A DNA stretch of 64,000 nucleotides. Source: Pseudomonas citri. Lineage in GTDB: Bacteria; Pseudomonadota; Gammaproteobacteria; Pseudomonadales; Pseudomonadaceae. Shown here one piece after another: positions 49,710 to 58,237 of the stretch (positions are counted from its first letter, which is position 1; each line of letters opens with the position of its first letter). The stretch lies in assembly GCF_025336485.1 (NCBI RefSeq), contig NZ_JAODAB010000008.1:62001-126000 (forward strand). The letters run 5' to 3'. The notes beneath the pieces were generated by a model, which worked only from the letters and a program-made list of their open reading frames with translations, was not told where the DNA came from and made no database searches. The position numbers and the translations under genes are program-made.

Positions 49710-50594
49710 ATGAAGCAAAAGCCGTTACCGCCATTGAACTGGTTGCGGGCATTCGAGGTATCTGCCCGCTGCCTGAACTTCACCCACGCCGCCGATGAAC
49801 TGTTCTTGACCCAGGGCGCGGTCAGCCAGCAGATCCGTCAACTGGAAAGCCACCTGGGTGTGGCGCTGTTCAAGCGCCTGCCCCGCGGGCTGGGCTTGAC
49901 CGAGGAGGGCCAGGCGTACCTGCCGGTGGTGCAGGACGCGATCACGCGGCTGGCGGTGGGCACCAACGAGATTTTCGGCCAGCACAAGCGTCGGCCGATC
50001 AAGGTGCGCGGCAGCCTGGCGTTTTTCGTGCACTGGCTGGCGCCGAAACTGGTGGATTTTCGCCAGGCCCATCCGCACGTCGACATCCGCTACATCAGCA
50101 ACATCTGGGTCAAGGAACTGGACGGCGAAGACGACCTGGAGATCCGCTGGGGCCACGGTCATTGGCCCGGCCTGGTGTCGCAGCGCCTGACCTGGGACAC
50201 CCTGTTCCCGGTCTGTTCGCCGGACCTTATGGCGAGCTTGAAGGCGCCGGCCGACGTGGCGAAGCATCCGTTGCTGCACGTACTAGGCTACGAAGAAGGC
50301 TGGGGTTACTGGTTGAACATGGTCGGCGCGGATTCGGTGGATTCTTCGACCGGCATGCAGTTCGACACGCTGGTGTGCACCTTGCGCATGGCCGAGCTGG
50401 GACTGGGCATCGCCCTGGCCCGCTCGTCGATGGTGGACGACCTGCTGGCGCACGGACGCTTGGTCGAACCCTTCGCCCAGCGCATCGAAGCCAGCGAATC
50501 GTTCTACCTGGTGCGCAGTTCGGGCGCCGACCAGCACCCAGACGCGGTGATGTTTTCCACCTGGCTGGTCGAGCAGGCGCACCGTTTCAAATGA
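49710..50594 (+). CDS. LysR-family regulator, GcvA type
   Basis: 294 residues. N-terminal winged helix (LNWLRAFEVSARCLNFTHAA...TQGAVSQQIRQLESHLG), then a periplasmic-binding-like effector domain with the GcvA-type GEDDLEIRWGHG. Encoded between the permease and the threonine synthase gene, so it probably controls the cluster. Confidence 0.9.
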   Translation: MKQKPLPPLNWLRAFEVSARCLNFTHAADELFLTQGAVSQQIRQLESHLGVALFKRLPRGLGLTEEGQAYLPVVQDAITRLAVGTNEIFGQHKRRPIKVRGSLAFFVHWLAPKLVDFRQAHPHVDIRYISNIWVKELDGEDDLEIRWGHGHWPGLVSQRLTWDTLFPVCSPDLMASLKAPADVAKHPLLHVLGYEEGWGYWLNMVGADSVDSSTGMQFDTLVCTLRMAELGLGIALARSSMVDDLLAHGRLVEPFAQRIEASESFYLVRSSGADQHPDAVMFSTWLVEQAHRFK

Positions 50595-50624
50595 TGGATT
50601 TTCTATGAGTGTCGGGAGCCAACC

Positions 50625-51989
50625 ATGCGCTACGTAAGTACCCGGAATTCGGCCGTGCAGGTCGATTTCGAAAAGGTCGTGTTGTCAGCCATCGCCGAGG
50701 ACGGCGGGTTGTTCGTCCCGGTCGAGCTGCCGCTGTTCGAGCCCCAGGAAATGGCCAACTGGTCGACCTTGTCCTATGACGAACTGGCCTATCGCGTGAT
50801 GAGCCCGTTCGTGAGCGAGGCGATTCCCGAAGCCGACTTCAAGCGCATCCTCAAGGAGGCGGGTAGCCAGTTCAGCCATCGCTCGCTGGCGCCCCTGCAC
50901 CAGGTGGATCGCAACGAATGGGTCCTGGAACTGTTCCACGGCCCGACCCGTTCCTCGAAGGATTTTGCCGCGCAGTTGCAGGCGCGGCTGGTGCAATACT
51001 TCCTGCGCAAAAACGCCCGGCGCGCGGTGGTGATCGGCGTCACCAACGGCGACACCGGGTTGGCGGCCATCGAGGCTTTCAAGCACTGCGAAGAAACCGA
51101 TGTCGTGGTGATCTACCCTGAGGCCGGCGTACCGCAACCACAGCTCCAGGAACTGCAAGCGACGGCGCATCCGCGGGTTCATCGAGTGGCCGTCGCGGGC
51201 AGTTTCGACGAGTGCCAGACCTTGGTGACTCAACTATTCCGACAGCACGAGGCGATCAGTTTCAATTCCAGCAACTGGGTCAGCGTCATGGCCCAACTGG
51301 TGTTTTATTTCCACGCCGTGCTGCAATTGGGCGGCGCGCAGCGGCCGATCGGTTTCAGTGTGCCGGCGGCGAGTTTTGCCGAGGTCTACACCGGCTACAT
51401 CGCGCAGAAGATGGGCTTGCCGATCACCCAGATGATCGTGGCGACCAACCAGAACGACGCGCTGCACCAATTCTTTTTGAAAAACCATTACTCGCGATTG
51501 CGTGCCAGCAAGACCCTGTCGCCGGCCATGGACCTGTCGATCTTTTCCAACCTGGAGCGGTTCTTGTGGGAGCTCTACGGGCACGACGACCAGGCGGTGA
51601 GTGCGCTGATGCACACCTTCGAAACCAGCGGCGAAATGACCATCGCCAACGAGTTCTGGTTGCAGGCGCGGATGATCATCGACTCCTACGCGGTCAGCGA
51701 TGAGCAGACGCTTGACGAAATCACCTCGCTGTACCGCGACACCGGCTACGTCATCGACCCCCACACCGCCACCGGCGTGCTCGCGGCGCGCTTGTACCGG
51801 CGCAGCCTGGTGGCACCGATGGTGACCTTGGGCGAGATCTCACCGGCCAAGTCAGCGCAGTTGCTCGGTGAATTGGGGATCGGCATCGCAGCGCCACAGC
51901 CATCGATTCCGGAGCAGGGCCCGGCGCCGATCCAGCGTATCCAGCCGGACGACCTCCGTGCCCTCCATCAACTGCTCGGCGCCCTGTAA
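50625..51989 (+). CDS. Divergent threonine synthase-like PLP enzyme
   Basis: 454 residues. PLP Lys112 in FHGPTRSSKDFA, NGDTG at 141-145 and GSFDECQTLV are conserved, but the PLP phosphate loop PTGNFGD of normal ThrC is PAASFAE (247-253) and the first block reads TNGDTG instead of TSGDTG. This makes it a diverged paralogue whose reaction may not be threonine formation. Start is the ATG at 50625 (MRYVSTR). Confidence 0.85.
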   Translation: MRYVSTRNSAVQVDFEKVVLSAIAEDGGLFVPVELPLFEPQEMANWSTLSYDELAYRVMSPFVSEAIPEADFKRILKEAGSQFSHRSLAPLHQVDRNEWVLELFHGPTRSSKDFAAQLQARLVQYFLRKNARRAVVIGVTNGDTGLAAIEAFKHCEETDVVVIYPEAGVPQPQLQELQATAHPRVHRVAVAGSFDECQTLVTQLFRQHEAISFNSSNWVSVMAQLVFYFHAVLQLGGAQRPIGFSVPAASFAEVYTGYIAQKMGLPITQMIVATNQNDALHQFFLKNHYSRLRASKTLSPAMDLSIFSNLERFLWELYGHDDQAVSALMHTFETSGEMTIANEFWLQARMIIDSYAVSDEQTLDEITSLYRDTGYVIDPHTATGVLAARLYRRSLVAPMVTLGEISPAKSAQLLGELGIGIAAPQPSIPEQGPAPIQRIQPDDLRALHQLLGAL

Positions 51990-52001
51990 CAGGAGGCTCA
52001 C

Positions 52002-52439
52002 ATGAAGCGAATCCTCGACCCCGTCGACGAGTGCATCATCGCCGAACTGCGCCTCAACGCCCGCGCCGCCCACGCCGAGCTGGCGGCGAAGGTCAACCTC
52101 TCCCGCAACGCCGTGCGCCAACGCATCGAACGCCTCGAACGCGACGGTGCGATCCAGGGCTACACCGTCCGCACCGGAGAGGGCGCACACGCCTCGTCGA
52201 GCATCAACGCCGTGATCTTCGTCTACCGCTACGACCGCATGCGCGGCGCCGAAGTGCTGCAAGCCCTGCAGGCCATGCCGGAAGTGCAACAGTGCGACGT
52301 GATGAGCGGCGAATTCGACCTGATGCTCCGCGTCGGCGCCGCCAACCCGGAACGGGTGCACAAAGTCTGGAAAGACATCGCCGCCTTGCCCGGGGTGGAA
52401 AACACCGTGACTTCGTTTGTGTTGTCGTCGGTGGTCTGA
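52002..52439 (+). CDS. Lrp/AsnC-family regulator
   Basis: 145 residues: N-terminal helix-turn-helix (LDPVDECIIAELRLNARAAH...LSRNAVRQRIERLE) and a C-terminal RAM ligand domain. Responds to amino acids in other members. Second regulator of the cluster; 12 bp after the ThrC-like gene. Confidence 0.92.
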   Translation: MKRILDPVDECIIAELRLNARAAHAELAAKVNLSRNAVRQRIERLERDGAIQGYTVRTGEGAHASSSINAVIFVYRYDRMRGAEVLQALQAMPEVQQCDVMSGEFDLMLRVGAANPERVHKVWKDIAALPGVENTVTSFVLSSVV

Positions 52440-52449
52440 AGCCCGACCC

Positions 52450-52477
52450 GTGGTTAGAGGATAAATCCCCTCGCCAC
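52450..52477. repeat. REP palindrome (degenerate left arm)
   Basis: GTGGTTAGAGGAT and ATCCCCTCGCCAC arms; same family as 3742-3771 with several mismatches on the left. Confidence 0.75.
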
Positions 52478-52503
52478 AAATGGACCTCATCCAACCAACC
52501 TGC

Positions 52504-52528
52504 AAAGCCAACCCATGTTGGCTTTTTT
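52504..52528 (+). terminator. Rho-independent terminator
   Basis: Stem AAAGCCAAC/GTTGGCTTT with loop CCAT followed by further T residues; placed after the Lrp-type gene. Confidence 0.85.
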
Positions 52529-52672
52529 CATGTCTGTCGCTTTGCCCACCCCCTGGTCAAACCGCCCAGAAAATAGAGCAAATTGGCATATTTCACTGCC
52601 CAGCCCACCCCCCTAACCTAGATCCCAACAACCACTACAACCCCAATCCCCCGGATCAAGGAGATAACAAAA

Positions 52673-53731
52673 ATGACTGAATACAAACTGGCGCTGGTCG
52701 GCTTCGGCGGTGTGAACCGGGCATTGGCTCAACTGATTGCCGAGCGCAACCAGCAGTGGAAAACCGAACTGGGCTTCACCCTGAAAATCGTCGGCGTGAC
52801 CGACCTGTTCCTCGGTTCGGTGATGGACCGCCACGGCCTCGACGCCGCGTCGCTGGCCAAACTGCCCGCCACCAAAGGCGCCATGGCCCAACTGCCCGGC
52901 GGCACCGTCGACGCCCTCAACGAAGCCGTGATCAAAGACTGCGGCGCCGACATCATCGCCGAAGCCACCTTCACCAACCCGGTGGACGGCGAGCCCGCCA
53001 CCTCGTTCTGCCGCTGGGCCCTGGAGCGCGGCAAGCACGTGGTCACCACCAACAAAGGCCCCATCGCCCTGCACGGCGCCGAGCTCAAGGCCTTGGCCCA
53101 ACGCAACAACGTCGCCTTCGAATACGAAGGTTCGGTGATGAGCGGCACCCCAGTCATTCGCCTCGCCAAACAATCCCTGGCCGGCAGCTCGATTGCAGGT
53201 TTCGAAGGCATCCTCAACGGCACCTCCAACTTCGTCCTCAGCTGCATGGAAGGTGGCCTCGGGTTCGCCGAAGCCGTCAGCCAGGCACAAGCCCTGGGTT
53301 ACGCCGAAGCCGACCCAACGGCAGACGTCGAAGGCCATGACGTGCGCCTCAAAGTGGTGATCCTCGCCAACGAACTGCTGGACGCCAAACTCACCGTCTG
53401 CGACGTCGCCTGCAAGGGCATCTCGGCCCTGAGCCTCGACGACATCGAAAAAGCCCGGCAAAACGGCGCACGCTGGAAGCTGATCGGTGCCGCCGCACGC
53501 CAGCCCGACGGCTCCATCAGCGCCCGCGTCGAACCCCGCCTGCTGAACAACGACCACCCACTTGCCAGCATCAGCGGCGCCACCAACGCCGTGTCGTTCA
53601 CCTCCGAACTGCTGGGCGCCGTCACCGTCTCCGGCCCGGGCGCAGGTCGCACCGAAACCGCCTTCGCACTGCTGTCGGACATCATCCAAATCCACCAATC
53701 GGCAACCCGCAAACAGGAGCACACCCTGTGA
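52673..53731 (+). CDS. Homoserine dehydrogenase (short form without ACT domain)
   Basis: 352 residues. NAD(P)-binding [13 protein letters not shown], family block [13 protein letters not shown] with [15 protein letters not shown] (catalytic Asp/Lys region). The regulatory ACT domain of biosynthetic Hom is absent, so no threonine feedback. Own promoter region follows the terminator; good ribosome site AAGGAG. Overlaps the aldehyde dehydrogenase gene by 4 bp, suggesting catabolic use: homoserine to aspartate semialdehyde. Confidence 0.92.
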   Translation: MTEYKLALVGFGGVNRALAQLIAERNQQWKTELGFTLKIVGVTDLFLGSVMDRHGLDAASLAKLPATKGAMAQLPGGTVDALNEAVIKDCGADIIAEATFTNPVDGEPATSFCRWALERGKHVVTTNKGPIALHGAELKALAQRNNVAFEYEGSVMSGTPVIRLAKQSLAGSSIAGFEGILNGTSNFVLSCMEGGLGFAEAVSQAQALGYAEADPTADVEGHDVRLKVVILANELLDAKLTVCDVACKGISALSLDDIEKARQNGARWKLIGAAARQPDGSISARVEPRLLNNDHPLASISGATNAVSFTSELLGAVTVSGPGAGRTETAFALLSDIIQIHQSATRKQEHTL

Positions 53732-55140
53732 ACGTATCGCGCCTGGCCCTGGCGGTCGTCGAGCCGCACATCGAAGTCATCAACCCATTTGACGGCACCG
53801 TCGTCGGCACCGTCGCGGATGTCTGCGCATCCGAAGTCCCACACTTGCTCGAAACCGGCCGCAGCGGCGCACGCACCTGCGCGGCACTGCCGCGTCATCG
53901 CCGCGCGAGCATCCTCGAACAAGCGGCGCTGAACATCGAACGCGACGCCAAAGCCTTCGCTCGGCTGATCGTCGACGAAGCCGGCAAGACCCTCAAACAA
54001 GCCGAAAAAGAAGTCAAACGCTGCGTCAACACCCTCAAGCTCTCCGCCGAAGAAGCCAAGCGCAACGCCGGCGAAATCGTACCGTTCGACGCCTACGAAG
54101 GCGCCGCGTCGCGCCAGGGCTGGTTCACCCGCGAACCCCTGGGCCTGATCGTCGCCATCACCCCCTACAATGACCCGCTCAACCTGGTCGCCCACAAACT
54201 CGGCCCGGCCATCGCCGGCGGCAACGCGGTGATCCTCAAACCGTCCGAACTGGCGCCGTTGTCGGCCCTCAAACTGGTCTCGTACCTGGTCGACGCCGGC
54301 CTGCCCGAAACCGTGGTCACCGTCGCCACCGGCGGCGCCGAACTGGGCAAAGCCCTGGTCGCCGCCCGCGACGTGCGCATGATTTCCTTCACCGGCGGCT
54401 TTGTCACCGGCGAACAGATCGCCCGCAACGCCGGCCTGAAAAAACTCGCCATGGACCTGGGCGGCAACGCACCGGTCATCGTCATGGGCGACTGCGACCT
54501 CGACGCCGCCGTCGAAAGCTGCGTCTCCGGCGCCTTCTGGGCCGCCGGGCAAAACTGCATCGGCACCCAACGCCTGCTCATCCACGCACCGATCTACGAA
54601 GCCTTCCGCGAACGCTTCGTCAACCAGGCCCAGGCCCTCGTCGTCGGCAACCCGTTGCTTGCAGGCACCGACATCGGCCCGATGATCACCCAACACGCCG
54701 CGCAAAACGCCGAGCAGGTGGTGAACGAAGCGTTGCAGCAAGGCGCCACGTTACTCTGCGGCCACCGCCGTCAGGGCAACTGCTACGCCGCCACCGTCCT
54801 GGAGAACGTCGACCACGGCAGCCGCCTCTGGCGCAACGAAGCCTTTGCCCCGGTAGTGGTGTTGCAACCGTTCGAGACGTTCGACGAAGCCATTGCGTTG
54901 GCTAACGAACCGGAATATGCGCTTCACGCCGGGATTTTCACCAACGATTTGTCCACGGCCATGAGCGCTGCGCGGCGAATCGAGGCCGGGGGCGTGATGA
55001 TCAATGACTCGTCGGATTTCCGGTTTGATGCGATGCCGTTTGGCGGGTCCAAGTACGGGAGTCTGGGCAGGGAAGGGGTGCGGTTCGCGTATGAGGAAAT
55101 GACCCAGCCGAAGGTGGTTTGTTTGAATACGTTGGGGTGA
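53728..55140 (+). CDS. Aldehyde dehydrogenase family protein with Asp in place of the general-base Glu
   Basis: 470 residues. Catalytic Cys277 (GQNCIGTQR) is intact, and 34 residues earlier, where ALDH has Glu in ELGGN/K, this protein has Asp243 (MDLGGNAP). The 34-residue spacing equals Glu268-Cys302 in the human ALDH2 numbering. Pairs with homoserine dehydrogenase, so aspartate semialdehyde is the probable substrate, giving aspartate. Confidence 0.9.
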   Translation: MNVSRLALAVVEPHIEVINPFDGTVVGTVADVCASEVPHLLETGRSGARTCAALPRHRRASILEQAALNIERDAKAFARLIVDEAGKTLKQAEKEVKRCVNTLKLSAEEAKRNAGEIVPFDAYEGAASRQGWFTREPLGLIVAITPYNDPLNLVAHKLGPAIAGGNAVILKPSELAPLSALKLVSYLVDAGLPETVVTVATGGAELGKALVAARDVRMISFTGGFVTGEQIARNAGLKKLAMDLGGNAPVIVMGDCDLDAAVESCVSGAFWAAGQNCIGTQRLLIHAPIYEAFRERFVNQAQALVVGNPLLAGTDIGPMITQHAAQNAEQVVNEALQQGATLLCGHRRQGNCYAATVLENVDHGSRLWRNEAFAPVVVLQPFETFDEAIALANEPEYALHAGIFTNDLSTAMSAARRIEAGGVMINDSSDFRFDAMPFGGSKYGSLGREGVRFAYEEMTQPKVVCLNTLG

Positions 55141-55155
55141 CAGGTCAGGTCGTTG

Positions 55156-55193
55156 GCATCGGGCAGGTTTGGTCACCTGTCTGATGCTTTTTT
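55156..55193 (+). terminator. Rho-independent terminator after the amino-acid cluster
   Basis: Stem GCATCGGGCAGGT / ACCTGTCTGATGC with one or two mismatches, then TTTTTT. Confidence 0.85.
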
Positions 55194-55220
55194 GCACAAA
55201 CCCCCATTGCGCAGAGACCT

Positions 55221-55330
55221 GTCATGTCGCTAAAACGCCATTTCGACGACACGTTCTGTTCTCATGTCGTCGCCAGCGACATGAGAGTGGAACGTGTCGC
55301 AGAAATTGAAAAACAGCGACACGTTATGCC
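55221..55330 (+). repeat. R1: 110-bp structured direct repeat
   Basis: First copy of a 110-bp repeat (second at 58048-58157; 103 of 110 bases identical). A 23-bp stem is formed by 55247-55269 and 55277-55299 with a 7-nt loop; an overlapping alternative stem AACGTGTCGC/GCGACACGTT uses the 3' arm and the sequence near 55316-55325. All five stem differences from R2 keep pairing in plus-sense RNA. No known family recognised. Confidence 0.85.
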
Positions 55331-55337
55331 AACCCTC

Positions 55338-55362
55338 GTGGGAGCAAGGCTTGCCCGCGATG
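55338..55362. repeat. Single REP unit
   Basis: GTGGGAGCAAGGCTTGCCCG followed by CGATG, directly downstream of R1. Confidence 0.7.
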
Positions 55363-55452
55363 CCCTTAGCCCACTCTCGACGACATAACAACCCACCATC
55401 CCGGTCAGCTGTTTATCGCGACGCCTGGGGGCCAGCCACGACCGACACCGCC

Positions 55453-55482
55453 TTGCGCCATTGCCTACAACTACGCCAGAAT
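55453..55482 (+). promoter_or_regulatory. Candidate promoter of leader 1
   Basis: TTGCGC - 18 bp - CAGAAT within a 56-bp block (55449-55504) identical to the one upstream of leader 2. Sequence identity here, against divergence just downstream, supports a shared transcription start region. Confidence 0.5.
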
Positions 55483-55526
55483 CGGCCGGCTTGTGCGTCT
55501 TGGGGAGGGTCGGTAGCTTGAGTCCT

Positions 55527-55757
55527 GTCACTGCTCATCAGTGATCGGGTTTCGCAGCCCGGACTCTATAAGCGCACAACGTCACCTTCGAAAGCAGATC
55601 TCCCATGTCTGTGATTTCGTCAGAGGTGGCTGTGCGTGGGAGACCCCCTGGGTCTGCCGGTCCCTAGAGTCCCGGTCTGCGAACCCGCGTACAGCTGCCA
55701 CCCTACTTCGTTTCGCAGCGAACGGCGGCAGCTCCAACAGACTCTAGGAGCTTTGCA
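55527..55757 (+). promoter_or_regulatory. Leader 1: structured 5' region with alternative pairings, upstream of DUF3077-like gene 1
   Basis: Hairpin TCACTG-CTCAT-CAGTGA (55528-55544). Upstream strand A: GGGTTTCGCAG (55547-55557) and GGACTCT (55561-55567). Conserved stem GGTGGCTGTGCG (55625-55636) with CGCGTACAGCTGCCACC (55686-55702), enclosing AGACCC-CCT-GGGTCT (55641-55655). Central strand B: CTAGAGTCC (55664-55672) and CTGCGAACCC (55677-55686). Downstream strand C: GTTTCGCAG (55710-55718) and GACTCTAG (55740-55747) overlapping AGGAG (55746-55750). B can pair with A or with C; the second hides the ribosome site. A cis-acting translational switch is inferred; the class is unknown to me. Confidence 0.75.
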
Positions 55758-56117
55758 ATGGTCAAAATTACACCGAACCCTCCCGTTACAGACGAACATG
55801 AATCCCGCGTTCAATCTGCCCGCAACAAGAAACTGGATGAGGCTGCCAATCGGGCTTTGGATTTCTATCTGAACCCTACGCCGAAGAACGAAACGTCTGA
55901 CAAGCCCGACACTATTTTCCGTATCGCACCTGATGTTGATTCGGAGTGTCTGCTTGTCAATCTCAGTGAAAACCTGGCTTCGGCGAATGCGATGCTCAGT
56001 GATCTGGCGTTTGATCTGGAAGGGTCGCGACGGCATGTGGTGCTGGGGATTTTGCAGGTGGTTGAGTTGAGTGAGTTGTTGGCTAATCGGGTTTTGGATG
56101 TTGTTGAGGTGAGGTAA
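55758..56117 (+). CDS. DUF3077/DUF6124-like protein, copy 1
   Basis: 119 residues of a Pseudomonas-restricted family of unknown function; no signal peptide or membrane helix. Hydrophilic N-terminus (MVKITPNPPVTDEHESRVQSA), a conserved IFRIAPDVDSECLLVNLSEN and a helical C-terminus of Leu/Val heptads. Differs from the copy at 59709 at only four residues. AGGAG lies 7 bp before the ATG and is buried in the leader's strand C. Ends in its own terminator. Confidence 0.88.
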   Translation: MVKITPNPPVTDEHESRVQSARNKKLDEAANRALDFYLNPTPKNETSDKPDTIFRIAPDVDSECLLVNLSENLASANAMLSDLAFDLEGSRRHVVLGILQVVELSELLANRVLDVVEVR

Positions 56118-56144
56118 CAAGGGGTTGCGCTTACCCCAGGTATG

Positions 56145-56175
56145 AAAAAAGGTCTTGCATGGCAAGGCCTTTTTT
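56145..56175 (+). terminator. Terminator of DUF3077-like gene 1
   Basis: AAAAAAGGTCTTGC-AT-GGCAAGGCCTTTTTT type hairpin with flanking A and T runs; same element recurs after gene 2. Confidence 0.88.
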
Positions 56176-56347
56176 ATGGTCGAGAGATTGATAGAGAGCT
56201 TGTCAGGCTTGGGAGCGCCAGAAGATTCGCCGCTCGAATTTGTGCAACAGGGTGCCGCACGACAGCCAAATAGGAAACTTGTGGTGCTGTGTCTCCAGGG
56301 CTACATTAATCAGCAGAATCCATATTTTTGATGCTCGGGGGCTACAA

Positions 56348-56611
56348 ATGACCACCTTGTTTGACGTGGCTGAAATGTTGAAACAGGCTCGAGGTGAGGC
56401 CGATTTGAGCCAGGATGCCTTGGCCACTCGCGCTGGCGTATCCCGTTCAACAGTGGCACGTATGGAAACAATGGCAAAGGGGGACATGAGCGTCTCGGCC
56501 CTTGTCCGATTATTGGAAGCGGCCGGATACGACTTGAAATTGGTGAAGGCTGGCCATGAGCGCACAGTTGAGGACATCCTTGCCGAGCAACGTTCCGGAG
56601 TTTCTGAATAA
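56348..56611 (+). CDS. hipB: XRE-family antitoxin (HipB-like)
   Basis: 87 residues, one helix-turn-helix (LSQDALATRAGVSRSTVARM) in the usual place for HipB; DNA-binding antitoxin partner of the next gene, whose ATG overlaps its stop (TAATG). The ATG at 56348 has GGGGG upstream; a longer frame to 56240 adds an unrelated tail. Confidence 0.9.
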   Translation: MTTLFDVAEMLKQARGEADLSQDALATRAGVSRSTVARMETMAKGDMSVSALVRLLEAAGYDLKLVKAGHERTVEDILAEQRSGVSE

Positions 56612-57948
56612 TGATCTTAGACGTACACGTCAGCGGCAAGACGGTCGCCAAACTTTACCGAGAGCGTGATGAGTACGTCCTGAAATACCTTCCAGGTACC
56701 GCCGCGGTGGACTTTGTCAGCTTGGCATTACCTGTGCGTGAAGAACCGTGGCGCTGGCCCCGAGATCTATTCCCGTTTTTTCGGCAGAACCTGCCTGAAG
56801 GGTACTTGTTGGGCGTTATCCGTGAAGAGTTTGGTGCCTTGCTCGATGGCACGGATTTATCGCTGCTAGCCGTAATCGGCGGTGCAGGCGTTGGGCGGGT
56901 GACGGTAACGCCGGAAGGCGTCATGCCAGGCGTCGAAATGGAGCCCTTGGAAATAGATCATCTGCTGACTGCTGAAAACACAACCGAGCATTTTGCGACG
57001 CTGGTACGCCGTTATGCTCGTGCGGCCATCTCTGGCGTCGTACCCAAGTTCATCGCGCAGGATATCGAGCACGACGCGTTACCCTTAGGCAAGCCCACTC
57101 TGCGCACTGGGTTTCACATCATCAAAGGCTCGGACGAGACGACGCCTTACCTGGGCTTCAACGAGTTTTACACCATGCGTGTGTTGGAGCGGTTACAGGT
57201 CGTACCGGTAGCAACGTGTCGTATGTCAGAAGATGGTCGAGTTCTCGTGGTGAATCGTTTTGATGTCGATGAAAACGGCCTGCCGCGTTGTGGGCTGGAG
57301 GACGCATGCGGACTTCTGGGCTTGCCGCCTCACGAGAAATACGCAACCACCACGGAACGAGTGTGGAGCGCCACTCGGGCATACGTATCTGGAGAGCGGT
57401 TGCGCGAACAGCGTGAGCACTTCGGTTGGCATCTGCTGACGAACTACGTGGTACGTAACGCCGACTGTCACGCCAAAAATATTGCGCTTTATTACACCTC
57501 GCGAGCAGACGTAGCGTTTACGCCTGTCTATGACTTGGTGACTACTCAGGCCTATCCGCGTTTTGCCGCCAACCCGCCTGGTTTGTCCGTAGGCGGTCGG
57601 CAAACTTGGATGCCGGGCCGCACGCTTGAGATGTTTTTCAATGGCCGCTTAAACATCCCTCCGCGTCAGTACGCCGGGATGGTCGAGCAACTGTGCGAAT
57701 CCGCTGTCGCCGTCGGTAACAAAGTTATCGAGGCAGCAAAGAACGAGCCCGCTTGGCGGGATGTGGCTAAACACATGGTGCACGCGTGGAATGAGGGTAT
57801 GGAAACGCTACGTAGCCCAAAATCAGCCCCGCATTTTCGGGGGCTGGATACAGCCATTACCGAGGCAGGTTTCTCGGGGCCTCGAGCGCCGGAACAACAT
57901 CGAGTGCAGGTCGGTCGCTCTGAGCTAATGGCGCCACGTAAGCGTTAA
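56611..57948 (+). CDS. hipA: HipA-family serine/threonine kinase toxin
   Basis: 445-residue HipA-like kinase. Catalytic loop NADCHAKN (283-290; Asp285), metal-binding Asp308 in YDLVTT, ATP-site Lys172 (IIKGSD) and a phospho-loop Ser141 (ISGVVPKF). By analogy, it stalls translation by phosphorylating an aminoacyl-tRNA synthetase. The C-terminal tail after residue 420 is lysine/arginine-rich. Sits between the two DUF3077-like copies. Confidence 0.92.
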   Translation: MILDVHVSGKTVAKLYRERDEYVLKYLPGTAAVDFVSLALPVREEPWRWPRDLFPFFRQNLPEGYLLGVIREEFGALLDGTDLSLLAVIGGAGVGRVTVTPEGVMPGVEMEPLEIDHLLTAENTTEHFATLVRRYARAAISGVVPKFIAQDIEHDALPLGKPTLRTGFHIIKGSDETTPYLGFNEFYTMRVLERLQVVPVATCRMSEDGRVLVVNRFDVDENGLPRCGLEDACGLLGLPPHEKYATTTERVWSATRAYVSGERLREQREHFGWHLLTNYVVRNADCHAKNIALYYTSRADVAFTPVYDLVTTQAYPRFAANPPGLSVGGRQTWMPGRTLEMFFNGRLNIPPRQYAGMVEQLCESAVAVGNKVIEAAKNEPAWRDVAKHMVHAWNEGMETLRSPKSAPHFRGLDTAITEAGFSGPRAPEQHRVQVGRSELMAPRKR

Positions 57949-58047
57949 TTCCGTGTCGAGGGTGACTCAAAGTCATCGATCACGTGGGGCGTTGCGCTGC
58001 AAGGCATCGGATTTGATTTCTTGTGGCAGAGGCTCAGCCGGCAGCAT

Positions 58048-58157
58048 GTCATGTCGTTAAAACGCCATTTCGACGACACGTTCTGTCCTCATGTCGTCGG
58101 CAGCGACATGAGGACAGAACGTGTCGCAGAAATTGAAAAACAGCGACACGTTATGCC
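58048..58157 (+). repeat. R2: 110-bp structured direct repeat
   Basis: Second copy, 80 bp upstream of the fic start codon. Perfect 23-bp stem 58074-58096 with 58104-58126, loop TCGGCAG. Alternative 10-bp stem AACGTGTCGC (58118-58127) with GCGACACGTT (58143-58152). A 40-codon open frame from 58051 runs through it but its differences from R1 do not look coding. Confidence 0.85.
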
Positions 58158-58237
58158 CTCATGTTTACACTGACGACACGAGAGGGCGCCTGATTGAACG
58201 CCCTTGCCCTTTAATCCAAAGGACCAGGATTGCCCCC

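Noticed and set aside
55221..58157. R repeats as a CRISPR or integron attC array
   Set aside because: Only two copies 2.8 kb apart, no spacers, no cas or integrase genes, no attC core sites identified.
58051..58173. 40-codon open frame through repeat R2 (and the equivalent in R1)
   Set aside because: Differences between copies follow stem pairing rather than codon positions; no good ribosome site.
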